From Onthophagus taurus (Eukaryota; Arthropoda; Insecta; Coleoptera; Scarabaeidae), in assembly GCF_036711975.1 (NCBI RefSeq), contig NC_091966.1, forward strand, positions 14,391,501-14,455,500: a stretch of 64,000 bases of DNA, in the 5' to 3' direction. Made by a program: the position numbers and the translations under genes. The notes under the pieces were generated by a model. That model made no database searches and had not been told where the DNA came from. It saw only the letters and a program-made list of their open reading frames with translations. Below are positions 1 to 13,700 of this stretch, one piece after another (position 1 is the stretch's first letter; every line of letters starts with the position of its first letter).

Positions 1-722
1 GAACCGACACAGAGCAGGGACATGTAGAGGACAATAAATTAAGATGATTTAAAGTAACTTAGTGTAGAGGTATATACTAAGTTGTACACCTGAGGAGTTA
101 CAGGCCTTCAAAATTGGCTCTTAAATTTTTAAAAAGTCGTAATAAATTAAGTTAGAAAAACCAAATTTGGTATACGTTATGATTATAAAATTATTTGACA
201 ACAAGGTTTTATAACTTATTTATCAAGTTTGACGTACAATTTCACAGCCGACTACAGAATTTTCGATGATTTTAAGTAGCATTAAGGAAATACGTGTCTT
301 TAGTTGTTTGAGTTTTTTATGAAAACAACAAAGTTTTTTAAAAAATAATAAAAGTAAAACAAGTTTTAGAATTAAATTCCGCATGAAATGAGGTAATAAT
401 GTATTAAATCCACCAAAAGGTTAAAAAAATCTGTCAAAATTTAGGGGACCATCACCCTTAATCAACCCTTTGAAATGCCTCAATTGGTCAATTTGTTACC
501 AATTAATACCTTCGGTACACTCATAACGTACACCAAATTTGGTTTTTCTAGCTTAATGTATTACGAAGATATTCAATGTTTTAAAAATTTAAGACCCAAC
601 TTTGAAGGCTTATAACTCCTCAGGGGTACAACTTAGTATAGAGATAAGTTGCGTTAAATCATCTTAATTTATTGTCCTCTACATGTCCCTGCTCTGTGTC
701 TATTCTTATGTGAATCACCCTG
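1..722. mobile_element. Non-autonomous TIR element (MITE), left tip cut by window edge
   Basis: Inverted arms of roughly 180-190 bp lie at about 1-180 and 530-722. Both carry the same GACACAGAGCAGGGACATGT core, followed by AGGAGTTA- and CCAAATTTGG-containing blocks in inverse order. The right end reads CACCCTG followed by TA, the ending also used by the Tc1/mariner-type elements elsewhere in this window. The left end starts about 17 bases inside the element. No transposase is visible in the 350-bp centre, so it is probably a deletion derivative mobilised in trans. Confidence 0.75.
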
Positions 723-1560
723 TATATAAAAAAGTACTAGATGATTAGCACAAAAATTTTTAATGTAGCAGAAAATTAGCATATAAATAGTACAAAATTA
801 TGGCACTACCAAAATGCTGATATCTTGAAAGGGAGGTTGAATGAAGAACAAATTTAATGTTGGATCTGGTCGCAAAAGACAACAATGCTCTTTTACAGCT
901 TTTGAAATCAATTACGCTTGGAGTTGCTGTATACAGCATATCGTATGCCTGGGAAAATGTTAAAGCTACCACAATTGAAAAATTCGTACTTTCATAACAA
1001 ATATTAAACAAAAGATAATTAATAACCAGAAAAGAAAACAAGTAAAAATAACCGATTTTATAAAAAATAATTGAGTGTTTTGTTATTATTTTTTTATTAT
1101 TATTTGTTATTATTTAGTTTTATAGTAAAGAAGGTTCTTTTATACCAGTTTATTTCTTTCATTATACAATTCTCTAACCTTTTCTTAGAACAAACATTAA
1201 ACATTCGTATTTCAATAATTTTAAAAACGTCAAGTTGTATTATCAATGGTTTTCAATTTTCCGCTTTCTGTTTTCGTCCGATTACTACGCTTAATCGGCA
1301 CTATAGTGTATTTAAGAAAATGTTTAAAAATTTCTTAACTTTGAAGGCCTATGTCTTAGCCATTTATGGGTACACTCCAAAAATTTTTACACGAATCGTC
1401 ATTATTTTTACTCTAATTATGATTATTAATATCGATTATACTTATTGTTACTAAATTTATAATAATATATAGTATTTGAAATTTTAAATCTTTTTGCGAC
1501 ATCTATGAAATAATACTACATGTAACAGTTCTCTAAACCTAGTTTCCTATTTTAAAGCAC
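723..1560. other. AT-rich stretch upstream of VAP; no feature seen
   Basis: Open frames here (for example 1071-1454 on + and 760-1041 on -) are Phe/Leu/Ile/Tyr-rich translations of AT-rich DNA with no recognisable domain. No exon, RNA gene or repeat could be supported. Confidence 0.5.
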
Positions 1561-1571
1561 GATGTCGTTGT

Positions 1572-1670
1572 TATCGATATTAACCTAAAAGTATCGGCCA
1601 TTTTGATTGACGCATGCGCGGTAACTGTCACAGAGTGCAGCATAACCGGATACCTGTCAGTCTGTTCAGT
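1572..1670 (+). promoter_or_regulatory. Putative VAP core promoter: DRE, NRF1/Ewg-like site, Inr candidates
   Basis: A perfect DRE-type palindrome TATCGATA (1572-1579) is followed by GCATGCGCG in the 1611-1620 block, which resembles the NRF1/Ewg palindrome. Two arthropod initiator-like TCAGT words follow at 1657-1661 and 1666-1670. They lie 64-160 bp upstream of the VAP ATG at 1734, as expected for a housekeeping insect promoter with a short 5' UTR. The motifs are seen; their use is inferred. Confidence 0.5.
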
Positions 1671-1733
1671 GTGTATGAAAATTTGTGTTTTAACGTAAAT
1701 TTAAGGGGGCAATCGCAACGTTAGTTTAACGCA

Positions 1734-1791
1734 ATGGCGAAACCCGAACAGGTGTTGATCATCGAACCCCAAAGCGAATTGAAATTTCGGG
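1734..1791 (+). CDS. Vap33: VAP exon 1 (start codon exon)
   Basis: Encodes [19 protein letters not shown] plus the first base of a Gly codon. The donor G|GTGAGT follows at 1792. The ATG is preceded by CGCA, and this N-terminus matches the expected start of VAP proteins. The exon is only 58 nt, so it is missed by simple ORF scanning. Confidence 0.92.
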
Positions 1792-4700
1792 GTGAGTTGT
1801 CCCGGTGTTTTTTTGACGTAGTGTACGATGCGTTGGCCTAGTAATAACCCACTACTACCACTATACCATAGCGGGACCACTGTGTCACACACACACTTCT
1901 CTGTATATCGAACGTCCCCTCGGCCCCAGTGCCCAACAAATCCACTTTAAATTACCCCACATTTTGTAAATTAACTTTTTACTTTTCTTATATACTTTTT
2001 TTATTAAGTGGTGGGCCCCCCTTGAATATGCCTTATCACGGTCGTTCGTTTTTATGCTAATATTAGCACACCATTATCAAATTTATTTATTTGCCTATGT
2101 ATAAGATTAATTACATTTTTAGTTTAGTTTAAAATTATCAGTTATAGTATTCTTTATCATAATGGTATCAAATTATTACTTTGATTGTCTTTGAGTCAAT
2201 GTTCAAGGATGAATAGTTGTGTATAATTGAATTTGAAATTAATTTTTGTTTACTTTAGTGGTTTTAAATTGATGTAATAAGTTTTTTTATTATCTAAAAA
2301 GCATATGTATGTTTATCATGTGACAAAATGTTGCAAATTCATTCGGCCTTGTATAAAGTTCTCAAAGAATCTATTTAAAACTCGCTGATAATGCCTTTTG
2401 TACTCTTATTTCAACTTAATTTGTAACAATCAGTGATAATCTAATGGATTGTATTGAGTATTTTGATGATTTGCAAAAATTTATTTAAAACATTTCATCT
2501 TCAAAGCATATTTTAGTATACTTTATTTTGGATAAGTATTATCTAATTGTAATTATTCTTATTGTGTAATTTTTCAGGTTTTTGTGGGGAAAAAATAACT
2601 ATACTGGTTGAATGGATCTGATTTCAATTCTTTTGTTATAAACAGTTTTTATATAAATATTTACATAAACTGTAAAAATGTAACTATCATATTCCAAGCT
2701 ATCTTATGATGTCTATTTTGTTATGGCTACATTCATGCTATACCATTACTATGAACTTTTTTTTTCATCCAGATGATTTGCACCCAAGGTGAGGTAAAGT
2801 GATGGTAGTACTAAACATCAAAAAATTGTTATAAACCTTCTTCACACATATTCTAATAATAATTCTTAAACAAATGTTTTATTTTCAAATTGTACAGGCT
2901 ATTCCAGATAACTCAAAACAAAGAGTTGGTTAAATTAGAGAATCTAATCCCTATAAAATATTCATGATAATACTATTAATATTATCTATTTGATACATCA
3001 GTATATTCAAATGTAAATGTTAACACTCATAGATAGAATCCAACTCGGGTTATTCCTCAAGTTGCTCTATTCCATGTTCATAGATAAACTTAGGGTATTC
3101 CATAAATATGATGTATAAATCAAGGACAGTCGTTCTAGTTTTAATTGTTGTAAAAGTAGAACTAACACTAGACCTAGAGTCTAGCTAGAAAAATTCAGGT
3201 TTAGCCTTATGTCTCTTAAGAGGTTAGACCACTCTAGACCACATTGTAGCTGCTTGATGAAAACCCTGTTAAAACTGGCAGTTGGAAAGGCTACAGCTAC
3301 AATTTTCAAGTTAGAACAAAAACAATAAGTTGTTTCGTTTTTACAACTCAAAAGCTACAGATAGATGTACCGATTTTTTGATATGACGCGTAGTTCTTTA
3401 GGTATCAACAATTTAGTGCTTCTTTTTTTGAACTAAAACGCAAGTTTCTGTAATATGTCCACCATTTTTGCAAAAATTTAAATAAAAAAATCCATACGTC
3501 TTTCTGTAGCTTTTGAGTTGTAAAAACTAAATAACTTTTTATCTTTGTCCTAATTGAAACCTTTCAAGGTTTCACGTTTTCATCAAGCAGCTACATGGCA
3601 GTCATTTTCTATTTTAATTAATTAAAAAAACAAACATTTTTTTTCATATCTTTTAATATTGTTTTCCCGAAAAAGAATCGGAAAGTTGGGTTTAATTTTC
3701 AATGGTTTAGAGTAGTCTAACCCTTTAAGACGGCGAAAGCCGAATGTTTCTAGTTGTAAGTCCAGTTTTAGTTCTAGTTTTATTTGTTATTGAGCGTTAG
3801 ATTATTATACAGGGTGATTCTCAACCTACACGCAATTAACTAGGTGAAAAAAATTGTAGTAAAACATTTTTAGTGTCAAGGTAGTCCATTGGCCAGGCCT
3901 TCTCGATCGCCCGACCTCAATCCCCTTAATTTTTATTTTTGGGATCACTTATAAAGTATAGTGTACGTCATCGAAGTTAATACTGACCAAGGGTTACGAA
4001 ATCAGATACAAACTGCTGTCGAGACAATCCGCCAACACCCTCTCTTTGCTTCTAGAAATCGTCTTACTCTGCAACACCAGACTATATCATCTGTTTAGAA
4101 CTGAACTGTATACTGATTTCATCTTCTGCAAAAAAAAATGTTTACATACATTTGAGTGTGTCGTTTGCTCACGTCCTTCTGATTGCAAGAGTTGCCTATA
4201 CAACTGATGCATGGCGAAATTTAGTAACGAGATGAAGAATGACATGTACGAATCACACAATCTTGAGGAAAATGTTGAGAGCATTAAAAAGAATCAGATA
4301 GAACTCCGGTGAAAAAACGTCGGCAGCCTTCCTCTGTTTCGTTGATCTAACCATAATATTCGACAAAGTAAGGATAAAAGAATTAGAACAAGGCAAACAT
4401 TACAAAGTGTATAATTTAAACTATGGTTACACTATGCATGATCACAAAATCAAGATTGAGTGCTATGCAGATGATGCCGTCCTCTTAGCTGATACTGAGG
4501 TTGGCATGCAGTGGTTAACACAGCCATTTAAGAGTGGAACATCATGGATTCAGCGAGCCTAATTGTGTATAGAAAATATTGGCAACAACTTGGAACACTT
4601 GCTTTGACGTCATTTGAAAATCTTATATGTATTCTTGATTTGAAAGTAAAGTTCATGGATATCTAAGAAAGTAAAAAACATTTGCTACAATTTTTTCATC

Positions 4701-7700
4701 TATTACTCATTATTTGTCATGAGGAATAAATCCCCAAGTTTATGCGTATAGATTGAGAATCACCCTGTATATTTTTATCGAACTAAAAGTAGATCTAACA
4801 CAAGACCTAGAACTAGAAACGTACCATTTCCAGTAGGTATGTACTCAGTTGCACTCGTTTTCTTCATAACAAGTCCACATAGTCCCCGTATGCCAGGCAT
4901 TGCGTTGTTCGATTTAGCAATGTTTCTCCCTGTCGTATTCCGATGTTCCTTTCGACCCTTTCTAGAGTCAGGTTGAAGAACGTGCAGAACAAGGCATCTC
5001 CTTGCCTGAGGGGACCTTTATCACACTCTTGGTGTTTACCAGCGTCATCCTCACCAGTCGGATGAGTTTTTCTGGTATCGAGAGTATCCGTAACGTATTG
5101 TATAAGTTTGTCCTATCTATGCTATCATATGCCTGCTTATAATCCACGAAGAGTTGATACACAGGTATATTGTGCTTCTAACATTTCTCAAGTACGTGGT
5201 ACCATTCTAATTGAAAATGTGGTCGATTGTTGCCCACACTCTACGGAATCCATACTGATAATCTCCCAGTTCTTGTTCCAAAAACGATTCTATACGTCTT
5301 GAAAGCACCTTTATTAGTACTTTGTATATTGTGTTGAGTAGTGAGATTCCTCTATACTCAATACATAGACATGGGAAAGTCTCGTTCTTCTGGATGTACG
5401 CTGATAGGTAGACATGTAGAAATCTAGAAACCCGTGCCTGATGCAAGATTACTGTATTGAATGAAAAATGGCTATACTGAAAGATGTCTTTTTTGAGTGT
5501 TCTTTAGCTATATGAGCATGAAGTAAATTTCCAGAAACATGACAATTGTTTGGAGTCTGGTCCACACTTTCAAAAACTATCATCACTATAAAAAGCTTTG
5601 TTTGTTAGTATTCTCAATAAAATTCAAAGTTAGTATTGTTGCTGCACATTCTGTATATTATTAATACAAATGTTTAATTTATATTTACATATTACTCGCT
5701 GAAACTTGGTAAGTAATATTTATTTTGAAGAAGTAATTCAAATCAGTAAATTAACTACCATCACCGTCTTTGTGATCTTTCCAAGGGTTAACATGTTTTT
5801 TTAACATTTCAAACTGTTAACGATTTGCGTTTAACCTAAGATTCCGTGATTAAGTTACGAATTTATTTTGGGCAAGTTTATTAACTGTTTTTCTATTATA
5901 AACCTGAAGTCTACCAACAAGAATGTAAACTGTAAATGTAAATACATTTCTTACACACGCCTTATAAAAATACTGTCAGATGGAAAGAAGAGTATTTCGA
6001 TAACAAGATCGAAAATAAAAAATCAATCGACACAATATGTATATTAAGCTTGAATGTATTTGGGATGGATAAAATTGTTTCAAGAAAAATATTTTTGCGG
6101 TTACTATTACTTCTGATTAGTAAAAAAAATTAAAATGTTTCAAAAATATTAAAAACTTTAAACCAGTTTATTAGATATCAATGGTAATGAAACGAATGAA
6201 AAGTTTTTAAGAATACTTTGGGCGAAGAAAGCGAGGAAATGATTTCTAATTACTTCTAGAACAAATTGTGATTGATCTACAAACTTGTATTGAGAAATTT
6301 CATCAAATACAAGAACAACTACTAAGATAACATTGAAGGATTGTTACGAAAGTTCTTAAACGTGTACCGTCATTTAAGAACTTGTTGGTAAAAATAAAGT
6401 GGATATTTTAATCTGTTTGATTTAACCAAGTCTATGTTTCATCACGATTTTTAATTCGTCTATAGAGGGCTAATTATCTAGAAACACCGCTGAATATATT
6501 GATTCGGACAAATGGCTCATTGTCTTAACTCTTGAACGTTAATGTTGGTCATTGTAATCAGTCATATCTCGTTATTGTAAAGCAGGCATGTGTAATAAAG
6601 GTTTGAATCTAATGGATGAATCAGATTTTGAGATTGCTCCAGTTAGGATCGGACTCGAACCGAAGCTGTGACCTCCTTGTTTTGAAAGGTATCTCGCTGA
6701 GGTGGACTCGAACTAAATGTATCGATTATTAGTTGCAGAGGCATTTGTAATGAAGTGTTACCACATCCTCGCGAGGTTAGTTTGATATGCAAAAAGGATT
6801 GAGTACTCAGTAATGTATAATTGGAAACACTAAATATGAAAATTCTTACTTCACAACTAACAATTAAAGTAAATTCCAATAATTCCAAAGTGGGAATATA
6901 ACCACAGAAAGAATACGAATTGTAAAAGAAATCCAAGCATTCTGTGAAAAGCTATACATTTCTACCATACCAATACCGGAAACTGCGGTTAGAAAGGATC
7001 TAAACGTCGGTTTGTATCGATATACAAGATTACACATTCCTTAAGACAACTGAAGAACAAGAAAGCTCCCGGTTAGGACTCTATAACTTAGGAAATACTA
7101 AAAATGGATGATAGTACCCTTGAGAATGCCCTAAAATTGCTTTTAATCAAATGTTTGCTAGAAGGGAAGATATCCGAAGCATGGAAGAACGCCGTGGTCA
7201 TTTTTATACATAAGAATCATTCACATCAAAATAGATGAGGATCTGCATGGTGTACGCTTGAATCACTTAAGATTCGCAGACGATGTGGTACTGGTCAGTT
7301 CAGACATAGAGGAACTGGAAAACATGTTATAAGATCTAAATCGACACTCAAAGGAAATAGGTGTATAAATGAACTTGCATAAAACTGAAATAATGAACAA
7401 CATACAAAATGATGTTGCTATTCATAACGCTTCCTTAGAGAATGCGTTTAGAACAAAGTTTTATGCAGAAAAACAAAGAACTACCGAGAAGTTTAAAACG
7501 AAAGGTGTATGGTAGCTGCATACTGCCAGTGACCTGAAAATATGGCCTTGTCAAGGAAAAAGGCAAAAAAACCTTAAGTAACCCAAAGAGCGATACGAGT
7601 CACAATGGTGGGATTACTCTGAGAGACAAGATTCGAAATAGACATTCGCAGAGGAATAAACGTGACAGATGTTATAAGATGAGTAGCGAGGCTTAAGCGG

Positions 7701-10700
7701 TAATATATCGGGCATGTGGTAAGAGGAATGCAGAAAAAATGTACTCAAAGAATAACCTTTTGGAGACCACGAGAAACTGAAAGAGGTGCAGAAACACCGC
7801 AAAAGAGGTGGATCAATGATGTGAAGGGTGTGGCCTGGAAAGAATGGATGATAACAGTAAAAGACAGAAATAAATGGAAATGTATGTCCAGCAGTGGATT
7901 AATACACACTGGGGAAGAAGAAGCAAAATTATTTTTTTACATTATCACCATAATGGGCTACCACAGTTATAAATTATAGGATATTAGGGAATAGAAATGT
8001 GCAAGAAATTATTTCAAACTAAACAATAATTTCTTAAAAAAATTGTTACGTTGTTGTTACAAAAGCATTTCTTGAGGAATTTTCGATGCTTATTTTTACA
8101 TATTCAAATTTCAAAAGACATCTGGGCTTCGAAACGATCTTCTATTCGTGTCATTTTAATTAAAACGTATTGGATTCTGAATTACACTTTTTTTCGGATG
8201 ACATTCTTTACAAAATTAATCCCAAAACCGACAACTCAACAAAAATTTAACTATTATGTTTAGCAAATAAATGCTATCATTTCTTTTATCTACCATTTTA
8301 TCAAATGACAAACTTATTTAACATTGTGAAATATTGAAATAACCTTAAAGATAACCCTTTATACCAGTTTTATTGTGAATGAAAATAGTTCCTAATTAAT
8401 TAATACATTTTAACAGATTTAAAATTTGTTATTAAAAGAATTTAAATCAGAACATTCAACTCAGTATTTATACACATTTAAAAATATAAATACAAGCTTC
8501 GTTGTATTAATAGTTTTCGCGGTTCCCAGTCACTAATAGATTTATAAATACATCTTTTCTTAATAATTAAGAAATGAATATTTTTTAGTAGATGATTAAT
8601 AAATATCCTTAAATCGATAACCTTGATATATTGAACCTGTTTGGATAATTAAAACGCCTTACATATGTGACTCGCCATATTTTAATGAAATTAATTTATT
8701 GCTCATACTATTAATTAACTTTATTTATAGGAATGTTAAACGCTTTAAAGTAATGCGGCTTTAGTTGCAAAATATAGAATAACTAGGAAGCTAAGTGGGA
8801 ATGTAGGCAAAATATTTTTAGATTCTAGGGCGATTCTAAGCTTAAGTGACATTTTGCGTTTGGCAAAACGTTCTTTTTGTTAAATCCAAAGCTTTTACCC
8901 GAATTGTAAATTTGAATATAACGTTTCACGTCTTAAAAGCAGTTTCAATCTTAGAATGATTTAAAAAAATTCCTTTGTTAATGTTTGCTTCTAAATTTCT
9001 ACTACAAATCATTTGAGTTATTAGATTTCTTTGTTTCATTCGTAAATCTCCAATTTACATCACATATTACATCATCTGTAAATTTAACATGCTGAGAAAT
9101 CATGAATTTTTAAACAATGCTTTTGTGGAATTAAAATTAGCAATGTTGAAGTTTTTTGTTTTATATTTTCAGTTTTTTTCCGTTATAACATGAAAAGCAG
9201 ATCTTAATAACAACATTTAAGTGACATCATTATGAGTTAAAAATAACCGTTATGAACAACCATAAATTAGAAAATTATGTATTTAAAGCAATCATCTTTA
9301 CACTTTTTTTTGTTATTACAATATTTTTTTAAGAAAATATATAACTGAATTTTGTACAATGTGTTGAAGAGGATGTAGATAGCTACAGCCTCACTGAAAA
9401 AATTAGAAATAGAGAAAATAAAGAAAAAGTCGGGATGCTTCAAATTAATGTTCTCCGTGTTATTTGGCATTGTTTCAAAAATTCGACATTTGTAAAGACC
9501 TTATTGATTTTTTTTAAATACTTTTATTTTTATAAACATTTTTTTATTGAAATTTATTTGATTTAATTCTGGTTTTATTGTGTTTCAGGCCCTTTTAGTG
9601 CACCGGTCACATCGTATATGAAACTTACAAATCCGACGGAGAAGAGAGTTATGTTTAAGATTAAAACGACGGCGCCGAAAAAGTATTGCGTACGACCAAA
9701 TTCCGGTGCTTTAGACAGTAATGGAGTCGTAGAAATTGCCAGTAAGAAACACAATTCCTTCAATAATTAATCACATGTTTTTCCCAACTTATCAATTCGT
9801 TACAGTTTGCCTGCAACCGTTTATATTTGACCCCAATGAGAAGAATAAACACAAGTTTATGGTGCAAACGGTGTTCGCTCCGGATGGAGACGTTTCCGCG
9901 GAACAAGTCTGGAAAGACGTGCCGACGGAAAAAATTATGGACTCAAAATTGAAATGTGTATTTGAAGTACCAGCAGCGGAGGAAGAACAGAACGGACCTG
10001 AAATAATTAAAGCTAGTCCGAAATCTGCTTCGCAGCCGTCTGTTTCTTCTAACGTGGAAGATGATTTGAAAAGAGCTAAAGAAGAGGTAAATATAAAATA
10101 AATAATTGGCTTGTTTTTGAGGGTTTATCGGTTTATGTTGATTAATACAATAATTATTGGATAATTTACACAATTGCCTGCTGTCCAACAACCTAATCAA
10201 GTAATTAAACCGTCGATTAAACAAGCTTATACGTTTCTTGGACTGCATGATATCCAAGGATGATAATGTTTAAAGTTACGAAAAATGGAACAATTTTTAT
10301 TTGTGTTTTAAATATTTGAATAAACAACACAGTATTATATTCGCTAGCAGATTATAAAAAAAATTGCAAACAAAAGAGGAGTCTGTTTATTAAATAATTT
10401 TAACTAACAATAAGTTATAGTCGAAAATTATCGTCTATATCAAGTTATATTTGTTACTCTTTTCGAGTACGTTTTGTGTATGATTTGAGTGAGATATGAA
10501 GGAATCAAACAAACTCATGAATATGTTTGAATTTTATGGAGGATTAAAGGGGATTTCAGTCTAGAAGAACAAAAACATTTTTTTTTTTATTTGCGATTAT
10601 ACAAGATATATCTGACTTGGGCAAAATTTACCAACGTGATGTATGGAACAAAATAGTAAAAAGAGTTCCTATAATCATGTGTCTAAAAATGCTTCCTTAA

Positions 10701-13700
10701 AAAGTCACGCGCGAATTTCAATATTAATAGAAGCTAATAATTTGCTTGTATGTCAACCATTTATACGAGTTAATCAACTTCGCTGTTGTCGAATTAGATA
10801 TTACCTTTTTATTTCTTAACAATTAATTGTCAGACAAAAAAAACAGTGTTAAATTTTGAGAAGTAGATATTGTTTTTGCATGACGTTTGTGGCAATCCAT
10901 CATTGTCTTTGTGAAACAGGTTATTTTAAACGGAATACTTCAGATTGTGGTATTCCAAGAAGCACCAGAACATCGACGTTTGAAGAGACTCTATAGAATT
11001 GCAGACAAATTCTAAAATAATACCAGGAAATTATTTTAAAAAGTAGGTGCTTCGCATAGTAGAATATACATGAACAGCTAGCGAAGCTAATTCTACAGCT
11101 ATGTATCATTCCGAATTTCCAATCCGTTGTGCTTTTTACAGATGAAGCGAAATTTACTAGGGATGCAATCAATGCGCTGTGGAAAATTGTCACGCGATTA
11201 GAAAATCAAGAAATCAACAAATTTTTTCATGTAACATCTGGGCTTGCACTGTTGGTGATGATGTAATAGAATGTTTACAATGTTTTAACAGATTAAATGG
11301 GCAAAAGCACAGAAATGTTTTGAAACATGATCTACCTACGTTGATGACGTTCCGTTTGAACTTATGGTTCATGCATGACGGTGGTCAACCACATTTCAGC
11401 CTACTTAAATAGTACTTTTGCGAATCGTTGGATTTGCAGAGGTGGACCAGTTGCGTGGCCACCACGTTCTCCAAATTACACGTCGATAGATTTTTTTGTG
11501 CGACCGAATCTGTCATAATTTCCGTGCCCTGGATTTCTTGAGCGAGTTCGACAATCAATGGTTCGACGATGCCAAGTCTGTATTACTACTGAAGGACATT
11601 TTGAGCACTTTAACGTCGAACCATAACAAAATCCTAAATAAGCGATGTGAAGTAGTTTGTTCTTGTTGTTTTAATTAAAATTTTTATTGATTCGTAATTA
11701 CAGTTTTGGTTTCGTTCGTAACTTTTTAAACCTCGGTTACTCACGTGCAATTTTGTAACGTGCTTAGTCACGCTATGTCTACTGGACCTATAACCAATAA
11801 TTTTAGCTTATTTCAGTATTTTGTATAAAATTATATTGCTACTTGTTATAGTCTCTGTTATAGACTACCAATTACGTTTACCAACTACACAAATAATTCA
11901 CTATTCTGTTAAAAATCAAAAAGAGATCTCATTTTTTACTATATCTAAAAAGACTATCACATTGGGTCGACTATTTGGTAATACAAAAGCTGAAGGAATT
12001 TCTCGTTTATGTTTTCATACGGTTCCAACATAAGATACTTTATTCTTTTCCAATTCCTTTACAAGTTTTAAACTGGCGAACCTGTTATCGGCGGTAATAT
12101 TTCTGCCAATTCCAAAAATTGGTTCTTACAATCTTATTACTACATTATTGACAGAATTATTCTGTTTATAGGGCCCTTCACGTTGCTGGCCGCATTAAAT
12201 TTCCATATTATATGTATACAGTATACGCCTGAGCATTGCTTAGACAACAGTTTTTTATTCCATGTTTATTTGGAAAGACTTACTTTGAAGAAAATATTGT
12301 CTAAATCCTCATCGTCGTCAAAATGCTGGAAGCATTTTATTATTTTATTTAGTTAGATTTTGACCAGAATAGTAGCAAGTTTTACAATTTTCCACAAATC
12401 AAGTAAACATCTCTTACTGCAGCTAATTTATCTGTTGTACTCCTTTGAGTTGGGTTGGGTTGACCAATATGCCCTGGTACAATATACATGCTGACTCGAA
12501 AATTTTTAATCATCTGTACTGCATTAACTAAAGGCAAATCCTGCTTCTCAAGTAATTTTAGAGTCATCTACATAACTATAAATGGTTTTTATAAATATCA
12601 AATTCTTTTATAAGTCTACTTATTTTAGTACAGCCTGACAATCTTGTATTGCATTACCAATTGTAGCTGGAAATTCATTTATTAATATTTTGAAGCTGTC
12701 AAAGGTATTTGTGTACTATATAGCGGCATTTAACCATATTCGTCGTCTTGTTAGAACTGGTTGTGGGTAATTGGGTATTTGATAACCAGTCTCTAAACAA
12801 TTCTATTGTTAAAGGAGCTTTAACAAATATTTGTTAAGTCCGTGCGACAGCTTTTACCATATATGCTGCATCTGACAGCATGAGTAAAATTTTATCATTC
12901 GAAATCGGCTCTGCTAAAAGTTTTTCTTAATTCTGTCGTACTTATTAGACAACGTTTTGATGAATTTACACCATTACATGGGGACCTATCGTCCATATGC
13001 ATCTGTCGTTTCCTCTACACATACCAATTGTTTCCATTAATATGTTTTATTTACTGAATAACACTAAAAACGTTTTGAAATATTCATTTATAAATAGATA
13101 TAGAGTAAGACCTAGATATAACGGATTAACACGGGGAAGGGTGTGTCCGTTATAACCAAAAGTCCGTTATATGAATAATTTTAATGCACACAAATTCGGA
13201 CAGCTATCCACACCATTGCGTTCAGTCTATGTGGCTTTATATTTATACCAAGGACGGTAGAATATAAGAGGACTGTCACATCCCAGGTACAGCTGCTCAG
13301 CTTGATGGCCTGTTAGTGACGTGAGCACTAAATAATAATTAAATCTAGAACTAACACTAGATCTAGAACCACAAAGTTTCAGATTAAGCCATGCGTCTTC
13401 AGTTAGACAACTAGAATTAATACTAGACCTAGAAACATTCGGTGTTATACTAACAATGTGCTAACATTGTTATTACTAACAATGTCATTCATTGTTAGTT
13501 CTACTTTTAGTTCAAGAAAAATATACAACAATCTACCACTGAATAATAATTAAAACTAAAACTTCTGATCTTGATTTATACATCTCATTATTTATAAACA
13601 TGGAATCGAGCAATTTGGGGAATAACCCGAGTTGAAGTAATAATCTGCAGTCTGTTTTAACGAGATACGTTATATTAAAATTTTACTGTATTTGCTTTTA

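Noticed and set aside
1071..1454. 127-aa + ORF upstream of VAP
   Set aside because: Composition is that of translated AT-rich DNA; no domain, no splice context.
9736..10101. 121-aa ORF starting in VAP intron 2
   Set aside because: The first part is intron; the true exon 3 begins at 9806 after the AG acceptor.
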